Positions 47,029 to 60,422 of a stretch of DNA of 64,000 nucleotides are shown piece by piece; within the stretch, counting starts at the first letter, position 1; each line of letters starts with the position of its first letter. The stretch comes from Liquidambar formosana (Eukaryota > Streptophyta > Magnoliopsida > Saxifragales > Altingiaceae): assembly GCA_039720395.1 (NCBI GenBank), contig CM077833.1, positions 968,501-1,032,500 on the forward strand, given 5' to 3'. The position numbers were made by a program, and so were the translations under genes. Under the pieces are notes generated by a model, which ran no database searches, was not told where the DNA came from, and saw nothing but the letters and a program-made list of their open reading frames with translations.

Positions 47029-47551
47029 AAGACCACGGGTAAAGTCAAACTCATCAGAGAGCGACTCAAGACAACTCATAGTAGGTATAAGAGTTATGCT
47101 GATAAGCGATTAACACCTTTAACCTTTCAGCTTGGAGACTTTGTAATGTTGAAAGTGTTACCCCATAATGGAGTGTTTCATTTTGGTAAAAAGGGAAAGC
47201 TTGCGCCACATTTTATTGGACCATTTAGGATCATTGGCACTAGAGGGCTCAATGCTTATGAGTTGGCATTACCATTGTAGTTTGGTAAAGTGCACAATGT
47301 ATTCCATGTGTCCATGTTACAGTAAGTATCTTCATGATCCATCCCATGTGATTGATTGGCAAGATATTAAAGTGGAGGAAGATGCCACCTATGCGGAGTA
47401 TCCTATCAGAGTTTTGGATCATCGTGAGAAGGTCTTACGGGGCAAGACTATCTTAGTAAAAGTGTTATGGAATCATCATGGTGAAGAAGAGGCTACTTGG
47501 GAGTTAGAGTGGTTCATGAGTGAAACTTATCCATATCTATTCGAGAATTGA
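47029..47551 (+). pseudogene. Chromovirus integrase C-terminus with chromodomain
   Basis: Continues Pol after the solo LTR: TGKVKLIRERL, then a GPY/F-type module (FGKKGKLAPHFIGPF), a stop at 47278-47280 and a frameshift. A chromodomain-like end follows, with VLDHREKVLRGK, VKVLWNHHGEEEATWE and YPYLFEN, ending at about 47551. The C-terminal chromodomain places it among the chromoviruses. Confidence 0.93.
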
Positions 47552-47585
47552 GGTAAGATTTGAATTCGAGGACGAATTCTCTTTT

Positions 47586-47598
47586 AGGAGGGAGGAAT
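47586..47598 (+). promoter_or_regulatory. Polypurine tract of the chromovirus
   Basis: AGGAGGGAGGAAT directly precedes the TGTAACACCC start of the 3' LTR. Confidence 0.88.
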
Positions 47599-47648
47599 TG
47601 TAACACCCTCGTCATTAAATTAGTTTAATTATGTCATTAATTGGTAAT

Positions 47649-49340
47649 TGTTGGGAATCAAACTAGAGAGGAAAAACTACAAAGGCGGAATTAAAATTTT
47701 TCCTACGATTCCCAAAACCATGAATCTTAATTATGCTTAATACAAAACAAAAACCCTAACTAGAAGAGGGTAGAATTACTTACAGTTTGATTAATGTCTT
47801 CTCCTTTATGCTCCAAGCTTTTTCTTCTCCTTTTTGCTCCAAACTTTGTCTCCAGACAGCGATGAATGAGCAGCCCAAGTGTGCTGCTTCCAACGGTATC
47901 CACACCTAGCTAGAGCTTGTTGTCCTTTCCTTCTTCTTCCTTATGGTTGCTAGAGGTAGAGAAGAGGAAGAGAGAGAGAGGGAGAGCTGTAATTTTTCCA
48001 GTCAGCCCTTGGGAGAATGAATTGTCCTTATGTGATCCCCACATAATGGGCATTATATAGCCCATTAATAGGGCCGGCCATAGGGGGATTCCTAACCCTA
48101 GTGGAATTTGTGTAATTACTCTTAATTACACAATTAGCCCACTAGTTTGCATCAAATACAAATTGGCCCCTTAAAGAACTTTTCTTTAATCACTTATACC
48201 CTTTCTCTCATAGACAATCAAGCTCTCTTAGCATGATCAGTGTGTGACCCATTGGGTTCACATCATCAAGTAGTAGGAACAGCACAAGTTGTGCACAATG
48301 GAACACTTTCCATTAAGGGTCTAATTGAAACTCCTTTCAATTCCCTAATTGATTATAACTCATTTATATCAATTAGGGCTTCTACTAACCATGAGTAACA
48401 CCTAGCATATGGCTCATGGTGTGGTCCTTAATGAGGTGAATAGTCATTTACAAAGAACCCTCCTGTTATAGTTTATAGGTTACAATTCCATCCTTCCATC
48501 AACACAATGTCTCCAATTGAACTAATAGGACATGGAAGTCTGTCAAGTCCCTAGTTCAATTACTTTATACTCATTCATTAATATCAACTCAATGATGAAC
48601 TTATGGAAACTCCTTTCCATATTTATTCTACCATGGGCCCATGGATTTAATGAGTTATATTCAATGAATGCTATATGAGACATTCACTCCCTTTTTCCTG
48701 AGAGTGATGGATTCCTTATTGATCACTCACATGCCTTCACACACATAGCAGTAGGGCCAATGAACACCCTTACAGACCCCTGAATAGGATCTGCACTTAG
48801 TGTTATCAAACTTCTAAAGCTACATGCATAAGACAACCATGGTGTCTCAGGTTTAAGGATTACTTGTACCACTATAACAATGAGAAACTGATTGACAGGC
48901 AGGTTAAACTCCATTCAGTTTATCTCATATCTTTGGTCACATTCAGTGTACCTATTCTTATAATAGGCACCCACTTGTTGGTTGTAGTGTCTCCACACAA
49001 ATAGCTTGAGACTAGCTATCTTCCTATAGAGTCAACCGAACAAGTGCTAGTCCTATGGTTCATTACTGTCCATCATAGTGCACCTTCAACTAGGAATGAT
49101 TTAGGAGTTTAGTACAGAGATATATTTAGAGTCTCAAAATTACAACCCTTTGTAATTTCATATTCTCAACTCTAACTCCATGGACATATTATGTAAATAT
49201 AAATGATGCATATAAACATAATAGAATAAGCCCTTTTATTAAATCAATAATAAATGTGACATATATAAATGAAATCAATTGATTGTTCCTAATCCCTAAA
49301 CAATCATCTCTATGATTGGCTCTAGGGCATAATCCTAACA
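47649..49340 (-). repeat. 3' LTR of copia element 3
   Basis: 1692 bp. In sense it begins TGTTAGGATTATGCCC. TATA lies in TAATGGGC/GCCCATTA (48044-48067). Confidence 0.95.
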
Positions 49341-50051
49341 ATCTCCCTCTTGCACTATAGCCAATCCACCATGTATCTCATACCCATATCCTATCGGTGG
49401 TGATCCAACACACTTGGGTCATAGCCTTAGTAAAGGGGTCTTTTTTTATTCTCTATTGTATTAAACTTCTATATGTATATGTCATCTCTTCCAATGATCT
49501 CTCTAATCACTTGGAATCGTCGCTTAAAGTTTGGACTTTTGATGAGACCGTGGATCCTTGTCTTGAGCACTAGCCTTATTGTTGTCACAAAAACAATAGT
49601 AAAGGCTTCTCAATGTTAGGAACCACTCCTAGTTCTGCAATGAACTTACTCATCCAAACATGCAGTAATGCGCTCAAATTTACAGCTCCACCATTTAAGG
49701 TGAGAACATACCTCGATGTTGATCTCCTATCATCATCGTTAGATTAAAATCTGTATTCGTTCTACCAACCATTTCAAGTTTCTTTCTCCAGGGACAAAGC
49801 ATGGGTCCTTAGTTCTTCTCAAGTACTTAAGGATAGCTTTGACTTCTTCCCAGTATACCTTATCTGGGTCTACCCGATATCTGCTCGTAACATTTACAGC
49901 AAAACTGATATCTGGTAATGTACATAGCATGGCATGTGCTTTTAGACAACTTGATTTCATGTTTGACAGGAATTAGACTTCTCTTGAAATCATGCATTTT
50001 GAACCCATTCAAAATCTTGTCTATGTACATCGATTGGGAGAGACTTAGCAT

Positions 50052-52960
50052 TGTCACACCCCATTTTTGCACCACTTTACTAGGATTTGTCATTCCATGC
50101 ATGTTTTTGTTTTGCTTTTGAGTCTAGTTACTTGCATTAGCCTTCTAGAATCACAAGGACATTGGATATGAATTTTGGTTCAATTTGGAGTTGATCTTGA
50201 GGGATAATAAGAGCTTTTGTGACTTGAGGGGCATAATCGTCTTTTAGGTTACAAACCTTTCATTTAACCTTGAAATGATCTCCAAATTGTCAATTAGAGT
50301 TCATGAGGATGCATTTGAGGTATTTATGGGTTCAATTTGATGAATCAATGGTTCGGGATTAAAATGACTCAATAAGGTTCAATTTGGTTAAGAGACCCAC
50401 TTCAGGGTTGGCTCAAATCGGCTCATGATTTTCACTCAATTCCCACTCATTTGACTTTAATTAGTCTTAATTTCATTCCTAAAGATGTTTTGGAAGGTTG
50501 AATTTTGAATTGGAAAGCATTCGGTGCGACCCTATGTGTATACCTAAGCTTAGCGATGATGGTGCATAGCGGTTAGCCACCTTTGTAAAACCCAACCATG
50601 CAGCCATGGCAAGGGATTTTTGTCCTAAAATGTCTTAAATTACATTCCTCATCGAAGTACGGTCGTTTTGGCTTTCGTTTCGTCAAAATCGGACTCTGTT
50701 TGACCCCCGAAACACATTTGGAAGCTGAAAGGGCTCAAATAAGGCAATTGCTGATGGCGCGCTCGGGTGACCACCTGGGGCTTGGCGGCTAACCGCCCAG
50801 CCCAGGTGGTCAGCCGCCCAAGGCCAGGTGGTTAGCCACCCAGCCCTGGGTGGTCAGCCGAGCCACCTTCCTAAAATCATGCTGAAGCGGGATTCCTTCC
50901 TATTTTTGACGGATTTTTTGCCTCCAGCCGCCATTCCATCTTATTTTCATCCCTATTTGACCTACTTGAGCCCCTAAGGAAGTCTCTAAGGACCCTTGGA
51001 TTAATATTTAGGGTTTTAATCCCAACCATTGATTGATTCCACTGAATCCTTGTAAATTCCCCTTTATACTTCAGCATTAGGGAAGCCACCTAGAGGCAAT
51101 CACAGCCATCTTTAAGGCATTCCAACCTAATTTCTGAGTGAGGGATAGAGAGAGAGAGTTTCAAGGAGAGCTAGGAGCTTTGCTTGGAGGCTTGAAGGAG
51201 AGCTTTTCAACTTGTTCACAAGAGGAGAAGAGATGTTCTACAGTAGCAAGAAGGCTCCACCATAGGTATACCTCTATTCCTTTGCTATTGAAAATTAGGG
51301 TTTCACTTAGAATAGTTCCTTTGCATGTTCAAGTTAGTATTTTCATCATGTATTGATGCTTCTAATAGTTAATATACATGGTTTGAATGTTATTCATGAT
51401 GGGTTATGCATGTAATTGGATTATTTCATGTGATTTAATGCATGGTTAGGATTTTAGGGTTGCTATTGTGCTGAAATAGGGTTTTTGCTTAGAATAGCCA
51501 TATTTCATGTTCAAGCTTGCATTTTAATCATGTTTTGTTACTTCTATTAGTTAATATGCATGATTAAGATGTTGTTCATGGGCTGTTTTGCATACTAGAG
51601 GGTTATTTTATGTGATTTATGTATAGTTGGGATTCTAGGGTTTCTCTTGTGCTGAAATTGAGTTTTTGTTTAGAATAGCTATATTTCATGTGCAAGCCTA
51701 TGTTTTTATCATGTGTTGATCATTCTATTAGGTTAATATGCACGATTAGAATGCTGTTCATGATCGGTTTTGCATGATTTAGAGTTATTTCATGTGATTT
51801 TATGCACCGTTGTGATTATAGGGTTTTATCATCATTGTGTTGGTGTGTTGCATATAGCATAGTAGTGTAGGCTTTTTTGTTGTCTTTTTCCTCATAGTTG
51901 CTGTATATGTATTGCATATAGAATAGCTATGATGATTTTCTGCATTCATATTAGTTGATTTTAGGGTTTTATGCATGTCATGGTTCTAGGATTGCATTAG
52001 GGTTTATATTATTTCACTGTTTGTGTTATATGCATGATTAGTGGATGATTTTAGGCCCTTATACTATTCTGTCCAGATTTGTATTTTCTTCTTTTGGTTT
52101 TTTTTTTTGAGCACGTGTAAGGGTGCAAATAGGGGTAATAATCGCTTTATTGCAAATAAGGTCGTTATTGCTTAAGCTTGCTATTGCTCGGAGATATTGC
52201 ACAAGGTAAGTAGGGTTTGAAAGTGCCCTAATTCACTTTTTCTTCCTTTATCTTCTCTCTTCTCCCTCCTTAGGGTTATTTCCTAATATGAGTCTATGGT
52301 AATAATTAGAGGTTTCCTTGATTAAATAAATTACCTTTTTATCAAAGTTTTCCATCTTGTGGAAGTTTTCCTAAATTCAAACTTGGTTCAAATATCAAAT
52401 TTTCTATCTTTCAAATAAGGAAACCTAGGGTTTTACCATAGGTTTATATTAGGATTTAACCCTAATTCTTTTCGAACTACGTGGACTTTGATCCATGTAT
52501 TTCGCTACATGGTACGTAGGCGCTTTGAGGTTCAAGTCCGCCCTAGGATCTAAGTATCCTAGTTTAGTTTAGTTTTTCTTTGTTTTGTTTGTTTGTTATG
52601 GATGGATATATGATATGCATGCAACTCTTGTGATGATATCTTGCTGATTTTTGTATGGTAAGATCTTGATTTAGCCCAAATAAACTAAGAGACCGAAAGG
52701 GTGACATGGGTGCCTATAGGCTATGCCTAGAACCTTCCCATGTCATAACTTAGCCTCTGAATCCCCGATTTCTTTGGTTTCCAAAAGACTATTTTTGCCT
52801 TTCCTTTTTAAACATGGAGTCATTCTTTTGTTTTCCTAAAACAAAACTGTTTTTTAGGGTTTTCCTTGTTTCCTTTAAAAAATAAGGTGGCGACTCATTT
52901 TTCTTTTTCAACCTATTTTCTTTTCAATCCTCAGTGGGCCTTAACTTTCCGGGGTCCACA
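50052..52960 (+). mobile_element. Family-L solo LTR E in copia element 3
   Basis: 2909 bp. It begins TGTCACACCCCATTTTTG and ends CGGGGTCCACA, with perfect AGCAT duplications at 50047-50051 and 52961-52965. The CTACGT block has a perfect hairpin CCATGTA/TACATGG (52493-52512). A four-module hairpin cassette lies at 50762-50862. It splits an RT-RNase H remnant that reads continuously when the LTR is removed. Confidence 0.95.
50762..50862 (+). promoter_or_regulatory. Variable hairpin cassette, four modules (LTR E)
   Basis: 101 bp. It starts CTCGGGT and ends AGCCGAG. The modules use ACCACCT, ACCGCCC, GCCGCCC and GCCACCC arms facing GGTGGT, GGCGGC and GGGTGGT. Confidence 0.85.
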
Positions 52961-54417
52961 AGCATCCTTTAAGATCTATCTCTATAGACTTCTATTCCCA
53001 AAATATAGGATGCTTCTTCCAAATCTTTTATGGAGAAACTCTTGTAAAAAACCAATTTTTCACTTTTGACAACGTCTCTACATTATTCCCTAATAAATAG
53101 AACGTCATTCACTTATAGGACCATAAATGTGATCGCACTCCCACTAACCCTTTGTACAATCATGGTACAATGATGGGTTCTGTCTCAACAGGGATAGTGG
53201 TTGCATCAATGTTGGTTTGTGTCTCATTAGACAACTCTTTGAGTTCTATTTTCCTGTTGTTATCTCCTTCTTGAATAAACTCTTTTTCAAGAAAGATTGC
53301 AAACTTACAAACAAAACACTTTTTGTTCATTAGGATAATAGATATGATATCCTAAACTTTCTTTAGGGTAATCCACAAACCTACATTTATGTTATCTTGA
53401 TTTCCAATTTGGTTGCATTATATGTCTCTATATATGTAGTGCATCTCTATACCTTAACATGCTTAAGGTTTGGTGCTTCCCTTTCCATATCTCATATAGG
53501 TCCTAAGGGACAGCCTTGGTTTGAAGCTCTGTTTCATAGGTATGTGGCAATTTCTAGGGCATATCCTAACAAGGATAATATTAGGTCGTTGTAACTTATC
53601 ATGGACCTAACCATATCCAATAAGGTTCTATTCCTCTTTTCTGACACACCATTAAGTTATGGTGTTCCAAGAGGTGTCCATTGTGATTGAATGCCTATTT
53701 GAACAAGTTGATCTGAAAATTGATCGGTTAAATATTTGCCTCATTGATCCAATCGAAGAGCTTTAATACTTTTACCGGTTTGTTTCTCTACTTCATATCT
53801 GAATTCTTTTGAACCTTTCAAATATTTCAGACTTGTACTTCATTAAGTATACACACCCAAACCTAGAATGAATCATTGGTAAAGGTTGTAAAGTATGAGA
53901 AACTTCTACATACATCATTATGTATATCTTATTCTCTTAGGTTTATTAGCATTCAATTTAGAACTATCATGCTCCATTGCAATTCATATTTGCAATAAAG
54001 TTTAGAAAATAAAGGCCGTCGACATAAACTCCAGAAGTAATGAACTCTTCATTTAATAGAAAACATTTATTAAATCAAACTAAAACCTCGTTTAGATAAA
54101 ACTGAAATAAAATTAATGTTTCTAATAACTTCTGGAATGTAAAGATAGCCAACTATTATTTCTAAACTACTCCATTAGGTAGAGTCAAGCAACAAGCCCC
54201 ACAGCTAATGCAGCAACGTTTGTTCCATTCCCCACTTGTAGAGTTGATCTGCCTTTACTCTGTCTTCTGCTTCCCACTAGATTCTGCATGAATTCAAAAT
54301 TCGCATCAGAATTAAGTACCTAAGTGGAAGCAGAACTAACATTTAGTTTAGAGCATGATCCATACCTTCCAAAGGTTGGTTCTTTAGAGTATCTAGATAC
54401 TCCCGGCAGTTACGTTT

Positions 54418-54891
54418 CTAGTGCCCATCCTTGCCGCAGTGAAAACATGTTCCTTTGGCTTTGTTGTAACCTTTCTTCTTCCTTCGAGTACTCTTACCCT
54501 TGCCTATGCCCATGCCCTTGGGCTTGAGCTTAGACTTGGAAATAGCAGCTTCATTAAATTCAAGTAAGAATTCTTTCCCATACAACTTTTGTATGTTGAT
54601 AAAAATCTCGTAAGCACTTCCCATGGACTCATGTTGCTTCTTAAGCTCGAGACTCATAAATACCATCATATAGCACCTTGCCATGAGATCGTCGTCCATG
54701 CGCTTCTGGTAAGCGTCTTTCTCTTGCTGAGTTGTAGCCTCAGCAGGAGCAATGGGAAGTGGATTATGAAGTGCATAGGTAAGATTCTTGGAATCCAAAA
54801 CAATTTTTAGATTCCTAAGCCAATCAAGACAATTTGGTCCAGTCAAACGGTTGGTGTCCAATATTTTGGATAATGGGTTGAGGTGAGCCAT
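54418..54891 (-). pseudogene. Copia Gag remnant of element 3
   Basis: 157 codons from ATG at 54891 (MAHLNPLSKILDTNRLTG) to a TAG inside the zinc knuckle. The text reads CFHCGKDGH-stop, where relatives have Trp, and continues KRNCREYLDTL in the same frame. It shares the short LYGKEFLLE-to-knuckle spacing with elements 1 and 2. Without the stop the knuckle residues C, C, H and C would be present. Confidence 0.92.
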
Positions 54892-55055
54892 TTCTATGAA
54901 CTACATATAAAAATTAAATAGAGAATTAGATATCATTTTTAATCCATAATGATCGGGCCTTTAATCATATGGGACCTCCCACTATTTTGTCAAATTCCAT
55001 ACACCCTCTAATGGAATTCAGGAATCTTATTCCTAATGGGGATTGGGGTCCCACT

Positions 55056-55288
55056 GTGACCTAGAAGCCTCACATTATAGTTTCTTGACTTCTAACCCAC
55101 AATAAGAAGACAACTCCTTGTCTATTGCTTCATAAGCAAGTTCCAATCATTTTGCCTCTAGGCTACATACTCCTCACATTATAGTTTCTTGGAATACTTC
55201 CCTAGTTAAGTTAAACCCATCATTCACACAAGTATGTTTCGCCAAATATATACCTCACATTATAGTTTCTTGGTATATACCAGTTTAG
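55056..55288 (-). promoter_or_regulatory. Triple stem-loop array upstream of gag (element 3)
   Basis: HP1 at 55247-55279, HP2 at 55167-55197 and HP3 at 55062-55094. The upper stems are the same as in elements 1 and 2, and all three loops read AAGAAACTATAATGTGA, the element-2 type. Confidence 0.85.
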
Positions 55289-56583
55289 GCACCCTATGAT
55301 ATCTATATATGTGATAGTTTCAAGTAATGTCTTTAATATGGGTAGCTCCTACATGTCTCCAGCCAGGTACCCACATTAAGGGACGTTAGATGATCCTATA
55401 ATGATGGAAGGCAATGAAGAATCCATTCCCTAATGTATTCTCCATTTCCAACTTAATATTAAAAGAGAGGGGTTTTAAGGGTCTCATCAAATTAGCTAAT
55501 CTAACATACATCTCATGCATTTAAATAAATAAATATATAACAACATTATATATAATCCAATCATCGATATTAGTCCCAATAAGGTGACATATAACGATCT
55601 TTGGATTTGGAGCTATCTCTATTAATCTCATTAAAAGCTCCCACTATGATGATTATGGACTTTAAGAGGATTCAATCCAAGCCAATGAATTGAATCCAAG
55701 GTCTAAGGTGGGTGTAGGTGATCGTAAAACATTCATTCGAAACATAGCATGCTCTCTTGAAAGTCTTCTCCAAGCTTTCAAGCCCTTCAATCTCCTCCAT
55801 TAGCTTCATGGTCTCCACCATAGGCTTATTGGGCTCCACCATGCTCCTTTAGGTCCACCATGCTCCTTAGTGCGCTCTCGATTACATAACATTTACATAA
55901 TTTTAAAGAAAGGGATACATAAGGGGAATGTGGGGTACATAAGAGAATGATAGAGAGAGAGAGAAGAAGGTGGCATGCAAGCCCCAAATAAATAATACAT
56001 CACCAAAAATTAACAACTCTTGAAAATTAATACAACCCATTCATAAGACGGCCAATCACAATTGGTTTAAGGGGTATAGTCCATAATCATCATCCATCCA
56101 TAACCATACAATCACATTACATAATAAAGGAAATAACTGTAAGCAATAAACATATGGGCATTCATGGTAACTCTATTGATTGGTTTTCATTAATCTCATT
56201 AATGTGTCCTAATCTTATTAGGATATGTATAATTTCCAGAATTAATTAAGTCTTAACATTTAAGACATTTAATTTCAATTAATCTAATTAATTGAAACAT
56301 ATAAAGTCCCCTAATTAAACTCTAATATCAAATATTAGGGTCTCTTTAATTAAACAAAACAATTTCATTTAATTAAAAAATTCTAGATTTTAATTTAATC
56401 CTAAATTGTGTTTTAAACCATTTAAAACATTATAAAATTAATCACCATTAATTAAATAATCAATTTCGGAATTAAATAAAATCATTTTATTAATTAATTA
56501 GTGCATTAGGGTTTCCTAAAACCCTAAACCCTAAATGCATTAACTCTAAACCCCAAGTGTAACCCTAATGCATTAAATGCCTT

Positions 56584-56979
56584 ATGATTGGTCAATTAAT
56601 GACCAATCATTTAAACCCTAGGTTTATATGGTATTAATGATTAGGATTAGGGTTTAATTAATGCCACCTAGGATATTAATTACACCTAATTAATATGCAC
56701 TAATTAGGGTTTCTAAAACCTTAAACCTTAAACCTAGTAAATGCCAATGATTAATTACTAAACCATTAATGATCATGATTGGTCATTAATGACCAATCAT
56801 TTAACCCTAGGTTAAACACATTAATTACTAGGTTTAGTTATTAATTAATGCATTAATAGAATTAGGGTTTAATTAATACGAATTAGGGTTTCCTAAACCC
56901 TAAACCCTAGACATCATAAATGCACTTAATTATACCCTAATGATTAATAACCATGATTGGTCAATTAATGACCAATCAT
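56584..56979 (-). repeat. Leader palindrome array (element 3)
   Basis: Palindromes of 26-27 bp with ATGATTGGTCA/TGACCAATCAT arms lie at 56584-56610, 56775-56800 and 56953-56979, with CCCTAAACCCTAAA words beside them (about 56515-56535 and 56893-56920). Confidence 0.9.
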
Positions 56980-58441
56980 TAAAAATTTTAATTAAGGTAA
57001 TTAATAGTCAATTAGGGTTTTTAATTAATGCAATTAATGAATTAGGGTTTCATCATTAATGGGAATTGGGGTTTCATCATAAACCCTAAGGCTGCCGCCA
57101 CATTAGTGGGCTGCCATGGCTTAGCAAGGCTGCCATGGCTTGGCCAGGCCATGGGAGGCCATGGACAGCAAAGGGGGACTCAAGCCAGGGTGTGGGCCAA
57201 GCCCATGGACGCGTGTGGAGTGGCCAAGAGGGTTGTCTTCTTCAAAGAACTTTAGGGTTTCCTGAACCCAGTGCTGGCACCACCATTGGAGGACCTCCAA
57301 GGTCACAAAAGTTTCTAAAACTTAACCAATTCGACTCCACCATCAAAACCAGCTTTTGTATCATGTCCCTACATGAATTACTAAGCTAATTGAAGTGGTT
57401 TGGATAATCAAATCATCCCCAATTGTTCTGAACAATTCAAGAACAGTAGGCTGTCCAGAATTTGACAGCATACTGTCCCTGATCACAAATTGATTTAAAA
57501 CCCAGCAAGATGGTTAATTCAGGCCACCAAATTATTTTTCCTAGTATCCTACATGTCTTAGGAAACTAATAAAATTGGTTTCATGCAATTTGGAGTTCCC
57601 TAGCTGAAGATATGAACAAAACTCCATTGATGACTTTCTGCAGAAAAACAGCCTGCTGTGTTCTTCCAAGAAATCAACCTTTTTGATTCTTTATGCATCA
57701 AGACTCTTTTGATTATTAAAGAATATGATCTATACATAATATATCATCATCCTATAATGATTATTCATCAATTTTACAGAAGTATCTGATCATAACAGTA
57801 GCAAGAACCCTAGGGTTCTAAAACCCAGATTAAAACATGGTGGTCTTCTCCTTCTTCCTTCTGTTCTAGACTCATAATCCAATTATGATGCATCCGAATG
57901 CTTGGGAACCTTTTCCTACCATGTCTAGAACATAACCCAAGTGGTGGCAACCATAGCCATGCTTTTGATCTCCATCAAAAACTCACAATTGTGGCTGTTA
58001 CATCATTCCCAAGCAAAACTGTCTTCCCTGACAGCCTGTAGTAAAAAATTCATAACTTTCACTACAAAACTCGGATCGACGGACCATTTGTTGGGTTGTA
58101 AAGCTGATTCAAAGAGCTTTCTAACCATATATGGTTCGAAAATTTTGGAGAAGAATTCTGATTTCAGCATGCAAAACAAGATGACGATTTTTCATGACTA
58201 TCATAAAAACTGTTCATCATCTTCTCGAAACTCAATCCCCATTCAACTTTTGAATAACCAACAGCCCTAAAACTATTTTAGAAGAGGAGTAGAAGGAGAA
58301 TTAACCTAGGGTTCATAAACCCTAGGTTTGGCCATGAGAGGGAAACCATTCTAATGCATGAACATAAATTCCTAGATTTATTAAACCAATCAATTTACCA
58401 TGAATTACAGCCCATATGCAGTTTGTATTAGGCATAACCAT

Positions 58442-58454
58442 GGCTCTGATACCA
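58442..58454 (-). promoter_or_regulatory. Primer-binding site, initiator tRNA-Met (element 3)
   Basis: Sense TGGTATCAGAGCC, one base from the 5' LTR. Confidence 0.95.
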
Positions 58455-58455
58455 C

Positions 58456-60148
58456 TGTTGGGAATCTAACTAGGGAGGAAAAACTACAAAGGCGGAATTA
58501 AAATTTTTCCTATGATTCCCAAAACCATGAATCTTAATTATGCTTAATACAAAACAAAAACCCTGACTAGAAGAGGGTAGAATTACTTACAGTTTGATTA
58601 ATGTCTTCTCCTTTATGCTCCAAGCTTTTTCTTCTCCTTTTTGCTCCAAGCTTTGTCTCCGGACAGGAATGAATGAGCAGCCCAAGTGTGCTACCTCCAA
58701 CGGTATCCACACCTAGCTAGAGCTTGTTGTCCTTTCCTTCTTCTTCCTTATGGTTGCTAGAGGTGGAGAAGAGGGAGAGAGAGAGAGGGAGAGCTGTAAC
58801 TTTTCCAGCCAGCCCTTGGGAGAATGAATTGTCCTTATGTGATCCCCACATAATGGGCATTATATAGCCCATTAATAGGGCCGGCCATAGGGGGATTCCT
58901 AACCCTAGTGGAATTTGTGTAATTACTCTTAATTACACAATTAGCCCACTAGTTTGCATCAAATACAAATTAGCCCCATAAAGAACTTTTCTTTAATCAC
59001 TTATACCCTTTCTCTCATAGACAATCAAGCTCTCTTAGCATGATCAGTGTGTGACCCATTGGGTTCACATCATCAAGTAGTAGGAACAGCACAAGTTGTG
59101 CACAATGGAACACTTTCCATTAAGGGTCTAATTGAAACTCCTTTCAATTCCCTAATTGATTATAACTCATTTATATTAATTAGGGCTTCTACTAACCATG
59201 AGTAACACCTAGCATATGGCTCATGATGTGGTCCTTAATGAGGTGAATAGTTATTTACAAAGAACCCTCCTGTTATAGTTTATAGGTTACAATTCCATCC
59301 TTCCATCAACACAATGTCTCCAATTGAACTAATAGGACATGGAAGTCTGTCAAGTCCCTAGTTCAATTACTTTATACTCATTCATTAATATCAACTCAAT
59401 GATGAACTTATGGAAACTCCTTTCCATATTTATTCTACCATGGGCCCATGGATTTAATGAGTTATATTCAATGAATGCTATATGAGACATTCACTCCCTT
59501 TTTCCTGAGAGTGATGGATTCCTTGTTAATCACTCACATGCCTTCACACACATAGCAGTAGGGCCAAAGAACACCCTTACAGACCCCTGAATAGGATCTG
59601 CACTTAGTGTTATCAAACTTCTAAAGCTACATGCATAAGACAACCATAGTGTCTCAGGTCTAAGGATTACTTGTACCACTATAACAATGAGAAACTGATT
59701 GACAGGCAGGTTAAAACTCCATTCAGTTTATCTCATATCTTTGGTCACATTCAGTGTACCTATTTTTATAATAGGCACCCACTTGTTGGTTGTAGTGTTT
59801 CCACACAAATAGCTTGAGATTAGCTATCCTCCTATAGAGTCAACCTAACAAGTGCTAGTCCTATGGTTCATTACTGTCCATCATAGTGAACCTTCAACTA
59901 GGAATGATATAGGAGTTTAGTACAGAGATATATTTAGAGTCTCAAAATTACAACCCTTTGTAATTTCATATTCTCAACTCTAACTCCATGGACATATTAT
60001 GTAAATATAAATGATGCATATAAACATAATAGAATAAGCCCTTTTATTAAATCAATAATAAATGTGACATATATAAATGAAATCAATTGATTGTTCCTAA
60101 TCCCTAAACAATCATCTCTATGATTGGCTCTAGGGCATAATCCTAACA
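58456..60148 (-). repeat. 5' LTR of copia element 3
   Basis: 1693 bp. The sense TATA box (58860-58866) lies between TAATGGGC (58851-58858) and GCCCATTA (58867-58874). Confidence 0.95.
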
Positions 60149-60313
60149 GTAATTTGTTGGATTATGATTTTCATGTGTGGTACATGTGACTTTTAGACTG
60201 CTTTTGATGATGCATGACGTGTAGGTTATCGTCATTTTGCATCATACGCATGTTAGAATGAGCATGGCTAGCGTTTGAAAGCATTTCAGCTCATTATTGG
60301 GCATTTTAAACAA

Positions 60314-60422
60314 GGGCCGATCGATCTGGCCCTGAGGCTGATCAATCGGAGGTGCTATGAATAATCAGATTAGGTGTTGCCGTGGTCCGATCGATCGGGC
60401 CTCAGACCCCGATCGATCAGGG
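60314..60422. repeat. Cluster of GATCGATC palindromes in the chromovirus 3' LTR
   Basis: CCGATCGATCGG at 60387-60398 is perfect. Related blocks lie at about 60317-60329, 60339-60350 and 60407-60422. The position is homologous to the cluster in LTR G. Confidence 0.92.

Larger units (their letters stand above)
49341..54360 (-). pseudogene. Deleted copia pol remnant of element 3 (split by LTR E)
   Basis: Adjacent to a polypurine tract (sense AGAGGGAGAT, about 49341-49350). Pieces match RNase H and the RT tail (49345-50051), the YVDD-to-linker junction (52961-53300) and the integrase tail (53300-53900). They are full of stops and frameshifts. The RNase H catalytic segment, the RT core, the integrase N-terminus and the protease motif are missing at the same places as in element 2. 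Confidence 0.88.
54892..58441 (-). other. Leader of copia element 3
   Basis: About 3.5 kb, non-coding. It contains the triple stem-loop array (55056-55288), the palindrome array (56584-56979), a CCATGG-rich block (57110-57170) and a 61-codon sense frame (57306-57121) matching one in element 2. The block near 57940-58270 is open on the antisense strand in both elements, most likely by chance. Confidence 0.8.
47649..60148 (-). mobile_element. Copia element 3: defective Ty1/copia element in the chromovirus LTR
   Basis: Minus orientation, with LTRs 47649-49340 and 58456-60148 and perfect GTAAT duplications at 47644-47648 and 60149-60153. It contains family-L solo LTR E (50052-52960); without it the length is about 9.6 kb. 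Its closest relative here is element 2, with which it shares coding deletions, LTR type and leader. Its own LTRs differ at about 30 positions by eye. Confidence 0.95.
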
